A stretch of 64,000 nt of DNA from Argopecten irradians. Lineage: Eukaryota; Mollusca; Bivalvia; Pectinida; Pectinidae. The DNA lies in NCBI RefSeq assembly GCF_041381155.1, contig NC_091134.1, positions 4,522,001 to 4,586,000 of the forward strand. Direction: 5' to 3'. Position numbers and translations under genes: made by a program. This document shows positions 1 through 13,480 of this stretch, one piece after another; the first letter of the stretch is position 1; the number at the start of each line of letters is the position of its first letter. Below the pieces are notes generated by a model, which was given only the letters and a program-made list of their open reading frames with translations, did not search any database and was not told the DNA's origin.

Positions 1-3000
1 AATGTGATCTCGCGATCCCTTTGAAAAAGCTATTGTGAAAGGTCACGGACTATACTTAGATCATATTCGATGAAATTGCCCTTGTGACATTTCCTAAATG
101 CACATACACATGTATTGTTGTATAATGGCCTCACTCATGTCGTTTTTAAAGATTTGATATTTAATTTCAGTATACTACAGTCGTGTATAGATTGGAATTT
201 TGACCAAAATTAGTAATTAGTGATTAGATTAGTAAGATAATGAATGACCGAATGCTATAACAGTACTTACAATTACTCGGCGTATTGGTGATAACGCCCG
301 ACTTGTGTCCGAGATGATAAAATTTACGTTTTTACATTTTCTAGTACTCTGCATATAGAAACTATCGTTCAATTATTCATTGCTTTTATTGCTACTATGA
401 AACCTCGAACAGGAAATAGCGAATTTGTATTATCATTTTTCAATCATTGAATCGTTACCTAACAACGACTATTGCCATTCACGAAATATTTCTTCAGCTG
501 CAAACAACCGAAACATGAATCAAAACATTTGTAATGCTATGTTGTAACTCTTTAAATACCTACGTCGTACGTGTTAGACTATACACCAAATGAAACTCTC
601 TATCTCATCAAACTGCTTAATGATGTTTGGAAATATCAGTTCCAATTTACTTCAAAATATAACACTTTTGTTACCAAGGAAACGCTAGATATATATCATA
701 TAGGCTCGAAAATGCTACTGCAGTGCTCAATAATGTAAACAAATTATACTTAGATTCGTGTAGAGAATGATAAGGCAATATCTCCTAACATGAATTTCGG
801 GTCAAGAAATTATGGTCAATTTCAGGTCAATTTTCACCTTAAATTCTGGTCAATTTTAGGGTCGGAAATTTTGCCTATGTAGTACATTGTCAATTCAACG
901 CAACTTCCACACGCGCTTTAAAAGACAACAAAATATTCTAGATAGGAACGTCTTGGCTGTTTTCTCTGTTTTTGGTGTTTGACTCAAAAATAAATCAAAC
1001 TCTCTTTTCCGAGAGCCGATCCATGTAATATAACATTATTGTTGAAATGAGAAAAATAACAGTAAATGTAAACATCAAGACAAAAACAAATTTTAAAGGG
1101 ATAGGGGGCAACAAACAGACACTTTTTGATTCTTATTATGTTGCAGAATACATCTTTCAAAATCAACATAGTTTATTGCATAACGAAGTGTCATCTCCAT
1201 TGGGTTGTTTATGAAAGAAATTGGTTTCAAATTTCCTAATTTCAAAAGTACAATGTCAAGGTTATAAACCAGAATTCAGGTCAAGTGCTAGTTAAAATAA
1301 CCGATAACAATAGATAACAATCTATGGTTCTTTTGATATCAATGTCGGCTTATATCGGACACAGAAACCTATATGGAGCCAGATTAACACTTATCGATAA
1401 ATGAGATACCTGAGCAATACCAGAGAAGATTAAGTCGGCTGGATCACCTTCTTTCTCTCTTTGTTGCAAGGGAAATCTTGAACATATGAATTCTTACGTT
1501 AGGGTCCAGCAGAAGATCATGAACTAACGTTGCTCCCAGATTTGCGGTGTGATGTTTCCTTCGACGTGTTTCTGTTACAATGTCTGTCTTGATTGAGATT
1601 GTATTGGTCCTGAGTTATTATATTGAGAGTTTTCCTATATGGTTACCAAATTGAAAGTTAATTAATATTATGAGGTATCAATTCCCTTTCAACCAGGACA
1701 TAATACATGTAACGGCTATGCCTTTCCATCATTTACATAGATATAACAGAATTTCTAAATATATTTCAATATAAAACATCGTTCTTGCAAAGTTATTTAG
1801 GATGTTATTTCTCTAGAATAGTTGTATTATATGGTATACAATGGTTATTTTACTGAAGTAAATATTGAGCTAGGCTAAGTAACTTGCTATTATTGTTATG
1901 TTTATCTAATATAATTTACTTACCGGTTCTGAGGAAATAATGATTTAAACACAGAGAGTACCAGGTAAGTATCGCATCCAATAATATAGCTTAATTTATC
2001 ATATTTTACTTAATATTCCACATCGTACATTTCTATGCAACTCTACGAGCATCTGCTCCGCCATATTGTTTACTTTACATTCGGATCTCTCGGATTTTAT
2101 CCATATCACTGTTAAAGAGTTCCGAGTTTAATTACGTCATCAATTTCTATAATTGACCAATCAGAATTAGGGGCGGGAAAATTTTACTATAAAAGTTGAG
2201 ACCCGCGGAATTTTCGAGGAGAGCGATTTACTCCTCTCAAGCGATAACTTGAATCTCTCAAGTTAGCCTTCAATACCTTGTGCAGATCATACCCCCGTGC
2301 AATACAAAGATGGGACGTGACGAGCAGGTGATTATTAGAGTTCTTGTATAAAGAACAATTATAATAATCAATGAAATTCACTTTGTAAACAAACCTTTAG
2401 ATCCGATCGCCATTTTTATTCTCCAATTCCCAAGTTCCATAGTAATTTCTTACAATAAAAGTATTAGTTTTATAAAAACGGTACTCTCATATCCTCGGAG
2501 TCGGTAACTATATAGATATTATCTAATTTGGAAATTTCGCCAAAATTCGCCAATATTCGCCAATAATCGCCAACAGTGTCCATGTTATAGAGATAAGATA
2601 TATTAGTATTTTCTACCTTGTGAAATTGTGTTTATCCTAATCCTTAATAAAATTTATTATCAGAATAGAAATTCTGACTGATCTTGGGTTATCTTTTGAG
2701 TAAAATTACTTAATTTAAAACGAAGTATACCAAAAGCCAGGACCAGATGGACCCGGGACACGTCGAGCAAAGATCTACAAACATAGAAAATGGAACGAGG
2801 AATAGCAGACGTGACATACAATATAGATACAAACGGGTTATCGTCTGCTCCATGTGTGTAATGAGTGTTCTCTTTAGATAAATATGCTTATGTGCCGACA
2901 TGAATTAAAATAAAATCTGGGTTTTTTTTCCTGTGATATTCCACACAGAAAAAAAATCAAAATAATTTCGAAAAAAAGCAAATGTATTATCAACACACAT

Positions 3001-5750
3001 TGAATGGAAACATTTAGAATTTTTGTTCAAGGGAATCTTATGTTGTGAAATATGAAATTGAATTAAGAAGAAAGGCGCTTAAATTTATCATCGCTAGTTA
3101 ATTTTCTGTTTCTACTTGATAACACATCTGCCTCTTCCATGTATAGCAAAATCTATCATAGCAATGGCCTCTGTATGAAGGCCACCTGCATCAAAATACC
3201 ACTTTCAATAAATTTACACTACACCATAATCAATTTTTCAACAGGTCAAATAACAAAGTAGACATATGCATTTAAGATGAATGTTTGCTTTATTTGATTT
3301 CTGTGTTTGTGTCTGAAATACAGGTGTCTGTAGATTTCATTTAAACACCAGCTTACATCGCCACATTTTGATGGTTTGAATTACATTATAATGGTAATCC
3401 ATATCCTTTTATTGAAATATTGTTTTACTATCAATGGTAACTGACTTCTCTGTAAGATATTTTTTTCCGAGGTCATAGCCCTTTCCTTGAATATTAGTAA
3501 AAGCGACCATATGTGCGACAAATGTAATGCTGCATTCTCATGCATCACTTCTTTGATATTGGTATATACATATAATACTGATCCTTCAATACGTCTTTCG
3601 AAATAACTTCTAAAAGAAGTATTCGATAGCTATATAACATTATTTTTAGAGGCCTATCACCATTTCTTTCCTTGTTTATTGACTCCGATTACCTACTTCT
3701 TGGCCAGTGATATCATATAATGTTTAACCCACCATTTTTTCGTGTTTACGCCTTAAGTTATTGTTTTCGTTCACTTGGTGGTAAAGTTTATGATGTTTGT
3801 GATTTTAATGCATTGTTTCTCAGTAGTAATATTCTATGCCTGAGAAGCATCCAAAAATATTATTATAGCTTTTTGTTTTACATTTTAAAAAATTCAGCAA
3901 AATATTAGAAAAGGCTTGATGGTTTTTCAGTATTGCAATGATATAAAGGAAATAGTCCCGATTACCTTCAAATGCTATGATCGTTTTAAAGAATTGAACA
4001 GTTACTCAAAAAAGATACTTTATCTTTAAGCAAGGTCAGATTAATCTATATTAGATATTGTTTTATATTCTATCTGGTGCAGTTTTCCTAACAATAATAA
4101 TAACACCCTATGTGAACAAGTAAATATGATTATATTCACATGTTAGTTTTACGTTTGGTTTAACAGGTTGACTATCTATTTGTGTCAGCTATATCTGAAT
4201 GACTGTCAATCCCGTATCTCTAAGTGAATCAAGCAGCTGCCATACACACGATCTCAGGTCAATGTTTTGTCACTAAATAGACACGGTCTAGATCAAAGTC
4301 AAGTTCAATACGACATGATATCATCAAATATTGATGTATCCTATATAAGGTTTATTGTGGGGACATCTCACTAATCAAACTTCATATGTACATATGTATC
4401 TGTATAATCAGAATGATTTAGGAATTAGCAACCCTTTCTTTATAGTCTTAAAGATATACACTTATGAATTGACTTCAATACGTAATATGAATTTGCAAAA
4501 TTGACATGCTCGATCAATTTCTGTTTATGTTTCGTTCAATATATGTAAATGCATTGTAATGCTGCTTTTTTGTCACATCGCAAATACTATCGATTTTGAA
4601 AATTGATAGAATTAAACATATGTATTATTGAAAATGCAGACAACAAGAGATTAGGTACAAGTTATTACAATTTATTAACGCTATATACAAGAATCAATAA
4701 ATATAACTGTTTACACATGTATAGCATCACAAATACAGATTGACATCCATGTTAATTTACTCTTAATCTTTACACTTTATATCTATCAAAATCTATGACT
4801 TAATTTTATAACACTGTGCATACATTTAAAGATATTTGAATATTATGGTCTTCGCCAAGATGTGTTTTTTCAAACAAAATTGTTTCTAAATTAATTTCAA
4901 TACTTACAGTATTAAAATCTTGAATGATAATAGTCTATTCATTTAAGTATAAACGACATTCTAAAACATAGAGAAAAATTATCTGGATTATCAAAACGAT
5001 TTTCATGAAAAAAGAAATAGAAATAAGGAACTTTATCGATGCCTGGGCATAAAATGCAAGATACATATTTATTTAATTTGCGCTCACCTATTCCGACATA
5101 AACATGGCTGATAGGTTGTATGTATGGTTTTAAAGAAGACGTAACAGAGACGGTAGAAAACGAACAATATTGCCCAATACATTCAACAACTCTATTAAAA
5201 GGTATAAAGTTAGATGTCAAAGTATAAAGTCTTACCACAGGTTGACAGTTATCAATATCGATAAATAAAAAAGAATTGTTCGATATAAATTCAATACAAT
5301 TTTAAAGATGTATCCATTTTATTTTGTAATTAAACATTTGAAATTGAATTACAACTATTTTTCTTTTTGGCTTCTTCACAATTATTTGTCATTTCTGCAA
5401 TGAAAGAAAAATGAATATTGATTAACAAAAAAAAAGACATTTTATTGAAGATGTTTTTTCCCTCGTCATTTCAAGTATCTGGCTCGGTTCTCGCAAACAG
5501 ATACGAACACATCTTAAATGTTGTGTTATGAATATTCAGTAGTTTAATTATAGACGTTCATTTGATTCCAGTTCTTTGTTTCAATTCAAACATTTTAACA
5601 ATTGTGTATTATCATACTTGCATAAATAATACATTCTGTAATAAACTTTATGATCTCGTCGTCTTGGATTCCGTAGATTTCCAACCAAACCTATTACATG
5701 TAAGGTTATACCATATATAACAGTTAGGGTGAAACTCTGTTATGTAGTGA
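1..5750. other. Intergenic DNA, no gene recognised
   Basis: AT-rich sequence in which I find no open frame with protein-like composition, no convincing exon and no RNA gene on either strand. Minor structure only: loosely repeated GGTCAATTT words at about 780-870 and a short run of ATTCGCCAA-type units at 2537-2575. A TATA-like CTATAAAAG at about 2190 precedes a GC-richer patch, but nothing downstream looks like a coding exon, so I do not call a promoter. Exons of a gene with long introns could be missed here. Confidence 0.5.
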
Positions 5751-5754
5751 TGTA

Positions 5755-8700
5755 GAATTTAGGCGTCCGGAACAGTGGTTGGTGGTCGTGAGGCGATAAA
5801 TTAGTACTTACATTGTACACTGAGGAAACTTTAGGCGCCCAGAACAGTGGTCGGTGGTCGTGAGGCGATAAATTAGTACTTACATTGTACACTGAGGAAA
5901 CTTTAGGCGTCCGAAACAGTGGTTGGTGGCGTGAGGCGATAAATTAGTACTACATTGTACACTGAGGAAACTTTAGGCGCCCGAAACAGTGGTTGGTGGT
6001 CGTGAGCGCGATAAATTAGTACTTACATTGTACACTGAGGAAACTTTAGGCGCCCGAAACAGTGGTTGGTGGTCGTGAGGCGATAAATTAGTACTTACAT
6101 TGTACACTGAGGAAACTTTAGGCGCCCGAAACAGTGGTTGGTGGTCGTGAGGCGATAAATTAGTTTTACATTGTACACTGAGGAAACTTTAGGCGCCCGG
6201 AACAGTGGTTGGTGGTCGTGAGGCGATAAATTAGTACTTACATTGTACACTGAGGAAACTTTAGGCGCCCGAAACAGTGGTTGGTGGTCGTGAGGCGATA
6301 AATTAGTACTAACATTGTACACTGAGGAAACTTTAGGCGCCCGAAACAGTGGTTGGTGGTCGTGAGGCGATAAATTAGTACTTACATTGTACACTGAGGA
6401 AACTTTAGGCGCCCGGAACAGTGGTTGGTGGTCGTGAGGCGATAAATTAGTACTTACATTGTACACTGAGGAAACTTTAGGCGCCCGAAACAGTGGTTGG
6501 TGGTCGTGAGGCGATAAATTAGTACTTACATTGTACACTGAGGAAACTTTAGGCGCCCGAAACAGTGGTTGGTGGTCGTGAGGCGATAAATTAGTACTTA
6601 CATTGTACACTGAGGAAACTTTAGGCGCCCGAAACAGTGGTTGGTGGTCGTGAGGCGATAAATTAGTACTTACATTGTACACTGAGGAAACTTTAGGCGC
6701 CCGAAACAGTGGTTGGTGGTCGTGAGGCGATAAATTAGTTTTACATTGTACACTGAGGAAACTTTAGGCGCCCGAAACAGTGGTTGGTGGTCGTGAGGCG
6801 ATAAATTAGTATTTACATTGTACACTGAGGAAACTTTAGGGCCCGGAACAGTGGTTGGTGGTCGTGAGTCGATAAATTAGTACTTACATTGTACACTGAG
6901 GAAACTTTAGGCGCCCGGAACAGTGGTTGGTGGTCGTGAGGCGATAAATTAGTACTTACATTGTACACTGAGGAAACTTTAGGCGCCCGGAACAGTGGTT
7001 GGTGGTCGTGAGGCGATAAATTAGTACTTACATTGTACACTGAGGAAACTTTAGGCGCCCGAAACAGTGGTTGGTGGTCGTGAGGCGATAAATTAGTACT
7101 TACATTGTACACTACACTGACGAGACTTTAGGCGCCCCAAACAGTGGTTGGTGGCCGTGAGGCGATAAATTAGTACTTACATTGTACACTGACGAGAAAC
7201 TTTAGGCGCCCGAAACAGTGGTTGGTGGTCGTGAGGCGATAAATTAGTTTTAACATTGTACACTGAGGAAACTTTAGGCGCCCGAAACAGTGGTTGGTGG
7301 CCGTGAGGCGATAAATTAGTATTTACATTGTACACTGAGGAAACTTTAGGTGCCCGGAACAGTGGTTGGTGGTCGTGAGTCGATAAATTGGTACTTACAT
7401 TGTACACTGAGGAAACTTTAGGCGCCCGGAACAGTGGTTGGTGGTCGTGAGGCGATAAATTAGTACTTACATTGTACATTGAGGAAACTTTAGGCGCCCG
7501 AAACAGTGGTTGGTGGTCGTGAGGCGATAAATTAGTACTTACATTGTACACGACTTTAATGGTCGTGAGTCGATAAATTAGTACTTACATTGTACACTGA
7601 CGAGACTTTAGGCGCCCCAAACAGTGGTTGGTGGCCGTGAGGCGATAAATTAGTACTTACATTGTACACTGCGAGACTTTAGGCGCCCGAAACAGTGGTT
7701 GGTGGTCGTGAGGCGATAAATTAGTACTAACATTGTACACTGAGGAAACTTTAGGCGCCCGAAACAGTGGTTTTGGCCGTGAGGCGATAAATTAGTACTT
7801 ACATTGTACACTGAGGAAACTTTAGGCGCCCGAAACAGTGGTTGGTGGCCGTGAGGCGATAAATTAGTACTTACATTGTACAACTGACGAGACTTTAGGC
7901 GCCCGAAACAGTGGTTGGTGGTCGTGAGGCGATAAATTAGTTTTAACATTGTACACTGAGGAAACTTTAGGCGCCCGAAACAGTGGTTGGTGGCCGTGAG
8001 GCGATAAATTAGTATTTACATTGTACACTGAGGAAACTTTAGGTGCCCGGAACAGTGGTTGGTGGTCGTGAGTCGATAAATTGGTACTTACATTGTACAC
8101 TGAGGAAACTTTAGGCGCCCGGAACAGTGGTTGGTGGTCGTGAGGCGATAAATTAGTACTTACATTGTACATTGGGGAAACTTTAGGCGCCCGGAACAGT
8201 GGTTGGTGGTTGTGAGGCGATAAATTAGTACTTACATTGTACACTGAGGAAACTTTAGGTGCCCGGAACAGTGGTTGGTGGTCGTGAGTCGATAAATTAG
8301 TACTTACATTGTACACTGACGAGACTTTAGGAACCCCAAACAGTGGTTGGTGGCCGTGAGGCGATAAATTAGTACTTACATTGTACACTGACGAGACTTT
8401 AGGCGCCCGAAACAGTGGTTGGTGGTCGTGAGGCGATAAATTAGTTTTAACATTGTACACTGAGGAAACTTTAGGGGCCCGAAACAGTGGCTGGTGGCCG
8501 TGAGGCGATAAATTAGTATTTACATTGTACACTGAGGAAACTTTAGGTGCCCGGAACAGTGGTTGGTGGTCGTGAGTCGATAAATTGGTACTTACATTGT
8601 ACACTGAGGAAACTTTAGAGCCCGGAACAGTGGTTGGTGGTCGTGAGGCGATAAATTAGTACTTACATTGTACATTGGGGAAAACTTTAGGCGCCCGGAA

Positions 8701-9660
8701 CAGTGGTTGGTGGTTGTGAGGCGATAAATTAGTACTTACATTGTACACTGAGGAAACTTTAGGCGCCCGAAACAGTGGTTGGTGGTCGTGAGGCGATAAA
8801 TTAGTACTTACATTGTACACTGAGGAAACTTTAGGCGCCCGGAAACAGTGGTTGGTGGTCGTGAGGCGATAAATTAGTATACTTACATTGTACACTGAGG
8901 AAACTTTAGGCGCCCGGAACAGTGGTTGGTGGTCGTGAGGCGATAAATTAGTACTTACATTGTACACTGAGGAAACTTTAGGCGCCCGGAAACAGTGGTT
9001 GGTGGTCGTGAGGCGATAAATTAGTACTACATTGTACACTGAGGAAACTTTAGGCGCCCGAAACAGTGGTTGGTGGTCGTGAGGCGATAAATTAGTACTA
9101 ACATTGTACACTGAGGAAACTTTAGGCGCCCGATAACAGTGGTTGGTGGTCGTGAGGCGATAAATTAGTACTTACATTGTACACTGAGGAAACTTTAGGC
9201 GCCCGGAACAGTGGTTGGTGGTCGTGAGGCGATAAATTAGTACTTACATTGTACACTGAGGAAACTTTAGGCGCCCGGAACAGTGGTTGGTGGTCGTGAG
9301 GCGATAAATTAGTACTTACATTGTACACTGAGGAAACTTTAGGCGCCCGGAACAGTGGTTGGTGGTCGTGAGGCGATAAATAAGTACTTACATTGTACAC
9401 TGAGGAGACTTTAGGCGCCCGGAACAGTAGTTGGTGGTCGTGAGGCGATAAATTAGTACTTACATTGTACACTGAGGAAACTTTAGGCGCCCGGAACAGT
9501 GGTTGGTGGTCGTGAGGCGATAAATTAGTACTTACATTGTACACTGAGGAAACTTTAGGCGCCCGGAACAGTGGTTGGTGGTCGTGAGGCGATAAATTAG
9601 TACTTACATTGTACACTGAGGAGACTTTAGGCGCCCGGAACAGTAGTTGGTGGTCGTGTT
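5755..9660 (-). repeat. 72-bp minisatellite, about 54 units, running out of the end of gene A
   Basis: The array is nearly uninterrupted, with most units 72 bp long. Key words on the minus strand, in order, are TGTACAAT, GTAAGTACTAATTTATCG, CGACCACCAACCACTG, TTCCGGGCGCCTAAAG and TTTCCTCAG. Variants (CCCGAAACAG versus CCCGGAACAG, GGCCGTGAG, ACGAGACTTTAG) recur in blocks; for example, matching variant blocks lie near 7190-7540 and 8390-8640, which indicates amplification of several units at once. Because 72 is a multiple of three, one minus frame stays open for long stretches and gives a 24-residue repeat; I regard this as a by-product. The proximal unit (9627-9658) overlaps the last codons and stop of gene A. 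Confidence 0.95.
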
Positions 9661-11571
9661 GACACTTCACCAACCATATACAAGGTGTGGCTACGACACA
9701 TGTATTCAATTACGCGACTATGTTGAACCAGTTGATCGGATGTTAATTCATCCTCACCACCACTTATCATCTGTATCATCTTCAGCTGTATATAATATAG
9801 TATTATAAATTAAAATCTAGTCTGATGTAATAGAATGATAAAGAATAGTATGAAATAGTATGATATAATATGGTATATTATATAATATAGTATATGATAT
9901 GACATATTATATTCACGTGAAGCTGATTATTTACGATTTTTCAGAACATTGATATGATCGCAAAAAAGTTAAATTTTGAAAATTTAAATGATAAAATTTC
10001 AAATAATTGTTTTCAGTTATATTATCGTATTAGTAATGTTTAGAAATTGATCATAGTCGTGCATTAGAACGTCATAAAAGACAAAATGAATGAGATGGGA
10101 CCAACAAATTCTATTCCACACAAAACATACAAAACGAAGGTTTACATTTCATAAAATGATGTTAATTGTTATTGCTGCACAAATTGCATTTAAAATAAAA
10201 TCTACGAGATGTGTTTAGATTCTTATTTGAAGATAACTAATTATTTTGTACATGGTTATAAGTGTTTGTACTTAAATGACTGACCTGGCGTGATTGCTCA
10301 AGGACAATATCAACATTGATCTTGAATATAAGCTCTTAACAAGTGCTAGAGTATATGCACAAGCAATAGCAATATGCAATGACAACTTACCTCGGATGAT
10401 TCTAATCCCGAGTTAGTGTGGACATCGTGCTGCTCGGTGGGGCTAAGGCTCATAAAGTAACAGTTATGGTGAGTTCGTCCTATCAGGTAATGCTGTAAAA
10501 TAGTTTAATAAATTTTATCACAGAAAACAAGAGATTCCAGACAACACTTTGCTATATGGTATCGGTAATATATGCTGAATACACAAATGCATTTTGAATT
10601 TTATCTCACGATAAGGCTCAATGATTCTGTTACGTTTTGCAAAAAATAAAAATCTCGACAACATGTGTATCATCCGCAGCGGAGTAAAGCCCGCGGAAAG
10701 GAAAATCAGGAATGGTATGATAAGATTATTGAAAAGAAAAATTAAATAAATATTATTGACCACGAGCTATCCGTCAATATAAATCTTGCAATTGCGATGT
10801 GTTTGTTCTATTAATGTGAGCTCGAGTCTATTGCGATAAAGTGATTTCATTGACGTTAAGGATACATGTATATTCAAAGACATCTAAAGTTAATAATAAC
10901 ATATCAATTGTTTGATAATATGCTTCAAATGCGAAGATTATCGGCTCATATTAAAATAGTATGGCATGAGAAGAGGATATATTAACTAGCTACAGAAATG
11001 TGTTCACCTGCTGTCTTCTGAAGATTTAAAAAAAACTTACCACGTGTAGTCCGCATATTTTTCATTGGGAAGCTTTACAGCCACTCAATGATACGAAAAA
11101 TAGTTTCATGTTCATACCATTAAAACATTCGCTTTTATGGGTTCGTGACTAATGTTAGAGTAGAAATGGTTTTATTGCAGATGAAAATCAGGAGTTTGTG
11201 AATTTTAATTCAGAAAATAGCTGAAAGAAACATATTCAATACAAAGGCTGTTATTTTTAGTTATCCTAACTAGAATAGATTACTTACAGATTGTGCGTCG
11301 TAGTAGAAGGAGAAAGAACCAAGCTCTCCATGCTCATGATGATTACCATGGAGATTGAAAATCTAAAAACAAATATCAAAGCGAATTATTGGTAGGTATA
11401 AATGCAAATAAAAATTATATGATTAGTAAGCCAAAACATGGACAAATGTCTTATTAAAATCACATTTTTATTCTCTTCCATTTTGGAACAAGACGACTAT
11501 TCACGAGATTGGTAACTTACCTGTGCTGCAACACATGTGGCCAAGGCCACTACACAAACTAGTCGGAGCAT
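9627..11571 (-). CDS. Gene A: small secreted BRICHOS-like protein (four exons, 128 residues)
   Basis: Hand-built model with exons 11521-11571, 11288-11362, 10391-10492 and 9627-9785. Every junction is GT-AG and phase 0. Exon 1 is exactly a signal peptide (MLRLVCVVALATCVAAQ). Exon 2 begins with a histidine-rich stretch (HGNHHEHG) and ends in a beta-like FSFYYD segment. Exon 3 holds GRTHHNCYFMSL. Exon 4 holds IEYMCRSHTLYMV and a Pro/Thr tail ending RPPTTVPGA. The order signal peptide, Asp after an aromatic run, Cys-Tyr about 17 residues later, then a second Cys near the end matches the three near-invariant residues of the BRICHOS fold (one Asp, two disulfide Cys). BRICHOS proteins are secretory precursors in which the domain chaperones a segment of the same chain. 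No cysteine-rich cationic C-terminal peptide like arenicin is visible. Gene B is a paralogue with the same exon plan. The exon model is strong; the family call is inference. Confidence 0.72.
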
Positions 11572-11615
11572 ATATCGTCTTTTGAAATTGAAGTGACAGC
11601 TTTGCCCACAGATCA

Positions 11616-11630
11616 CTTATTTTATATATA
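11616..11630 (-). promoter_or_regulatory. TATA box of gene A
   Basis: On the minus strand TATATATAAAATAAG lies 45-59 bases before the gene A start codon, a normal distance for a TATA box plus a short 5' leader. An AGATAA (GATA-factor type) word lies just upstream at 11641-11646. The TATA call comes from position and sequence; use in vivo is not shown. Confidence 0.55.
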
Positions 11631-12577
11631 ACACATGCTGTTATCTTGAACGTACGGTCGGCAAATTATTTTTAATATCGAGTGGCGTGATCGTGCAACC
11701 TACATTAACGGGGTTTTTTTAGAGTCGCCTACTGTCGGACAACTGCGGTACCAACATTACGTCATCAAATTTTACCGGTTGCTTACATTTGGATGGCACT
11801 GAAAGCACGCAATTATTCGCCGATATGATGTTCTACTTTTTAAACTTGTGGACACTCCAAACTAGAAACAAAATTAAAATCTATCCAAATCAATCTGCCG
11901 AACATAAAGAACAAGTATCGACTTAATATTGTATGTGGTATTTTGTTTAAACGATCACTGTCACTTCAGAGACAGACAGCGTTTCTTGCTTCTTTGTTCT
12001 TTATTCCAATTTTATTTTTTAAGTATCGGCGTCGTAGAGAAAATATTATCGTAATAAAAAGGGAAAGAATATGAATGACGAAAACGAATATAGCAACTAA
12101 AGATGACGCAATAAATATCGAATTAATAATCGTAACTATAACTTAAAAGCGATTGAAAAGTGGGATATAATCGAGGTTAAACATTGTAAGAAAAAATTAA
12201 ACTGTCACTGGGAAAAGTGAATATTCTATGTTTCATATCCTTTATGGACAAAAAAGCCAAAGATTGACACGAGAATTGGGTCTAGGATACCAAGCAAAAA
12301 TCACACACTTAATTAACAGCATGTACACATAATAACTAGATGTCCACCACAAAGTTTGTCCATTGTCTTCCTTGACCTGAACCCTCCACGAAATCTTTAT
12401 TTTTTTCCATCAGCGTTCCATACATTACGCAATATATATGGATTGGAATGGAGCTGGGGATACAGGAATGAAACCATTTTTCAATGGATTGTAGCAACTT
12501 AGCCAATAAAATCATTACTCTGATATTCCTGAGTACGAGGAGTGTTTCAAAAATGGCTGAAAATGTGATCAATGGAG

Positions 12578-12678
12578 CATAACACAGGTAAACATCTTCT
12601 TCATAACACAGGTAAACATCTTCTTCATAACACAGGTAAACATCTTCTTCATAACACAGGTAAACATCTTCTTCATAA
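12578..12678. repeat. 24-bp tandem repeat, four copies
   Basis: Four nearly identical copies of a unit starting ATAACACAGGTAAACATC, directly upstream of the mariner relic. Confidence 0.9.
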
Positions 12679-12749
12679 CCTGACTGACCTCACTACAATG
12701 CACATTGCTTTATAATGCATTTATTACAATATATACGCAATATGACTGA

Positions 12750-13480
12750 GAGCAGAGATTGAAATTAGGCCTTCACATAAGGTAGGTTGGTAATCGGCAA
12801 AAAACAGACAGATGTCCACGGTAAAGTGTGTGACATTTAAGGGTAAGTGATGAAGTCTCATATGTCTTTTTGTAGATGGGTAGCTAAATTTAAGACTGGG
12901 TAGCAGAAGCTTAGAGATGTTGCTTGTCCAGGTCGTCCTGTAACAATACAACAAATTTAAAGAACATCATTGAAAAAGCAGTAATATGCTGAAAAATTAT
13001 GTGCGATACACAGTGAGGGATTTAGATCGATGGGCGAACTTGTCTTTTGCGCGAGTTCGTGGAGATGGATACCCCCACAGACGCAAAAAATACCTTCTGC
13101 AAAATGTATCCAAAAATTAACTAAAAAAGCTTTCGACAATTTAGTAACTGATGATGAGACAGGGATTGACTATTTTGAACCAAAACGGAAATGTTACAAC
13201 AAAATGTGGACAACCAAAACTGCAAGACGCCCAATAATTGCCAATCGACAACACACGATCAAGAAAGTCTTCTAGGTATTTTTCTTCGATAATATGGGTC
13301 CAATTATGCCAATACCTGTACCAAAGGGCAGAACGGTCACATCCACATTCTACATGAAAAAAAATGATGGCTTCATTCAAGAGAAGTCGTCCCAAAACAG
13401 GACGTGGGTACTTTTAATTGACTTATAGCCAGACAATCACGCCTCGTGTGCTCGCAAACGCATGTGTCACGGTTGTACCC
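12750..13480 (+). mobile_element. Decayed mariner (Tc1/mariner) transposase
   Basis: Plus-strand frames carry scattered mariner transposase signatures in the right order. A helix-turn-helix region near 12860-12950 reads RWVAKFKTG, a stop, then CPGRPVT. At 13130-13275 there is NLVTDDETGIDYFEPKRK followed by ARRPIIANR, the segment around the first catalytic Asp (family norm: vtgDEtW.yyfePe). PIPVPKGRTVTSTFY follows at about 13300-13360, then KRRPKTG. The HDNAPAH segment with the second catalytic Asp is not recognisable. Several stops and frame changes interrupt it, so it cannot make enzyme. Ends and target TA were not located. Confidence 0.75.

Noticed and set aside
2100-2700. Promoter or solo LTR-like patch (TATA-like word, later AATAAA words)
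   Set aside because: No defined ends, no target duplication, no second copy in the window and no downstream coding exon.
5755-9660. CRISPR-like regular array
   Set aside because: Units are contiguous with no unique spacers, and the setting is an intron-bearing animal genome.
5755-9709. Long minus-strand open frames with a 24-residue repeat (YNVSTNLSPHDHQPLFRAPK type)
   Set aside because: They follow from a 72-bp period with no stop in that frame; frame is lost at every unit-length slip, there is no own start region or signal, and gene A uses a different frame of the same unit.
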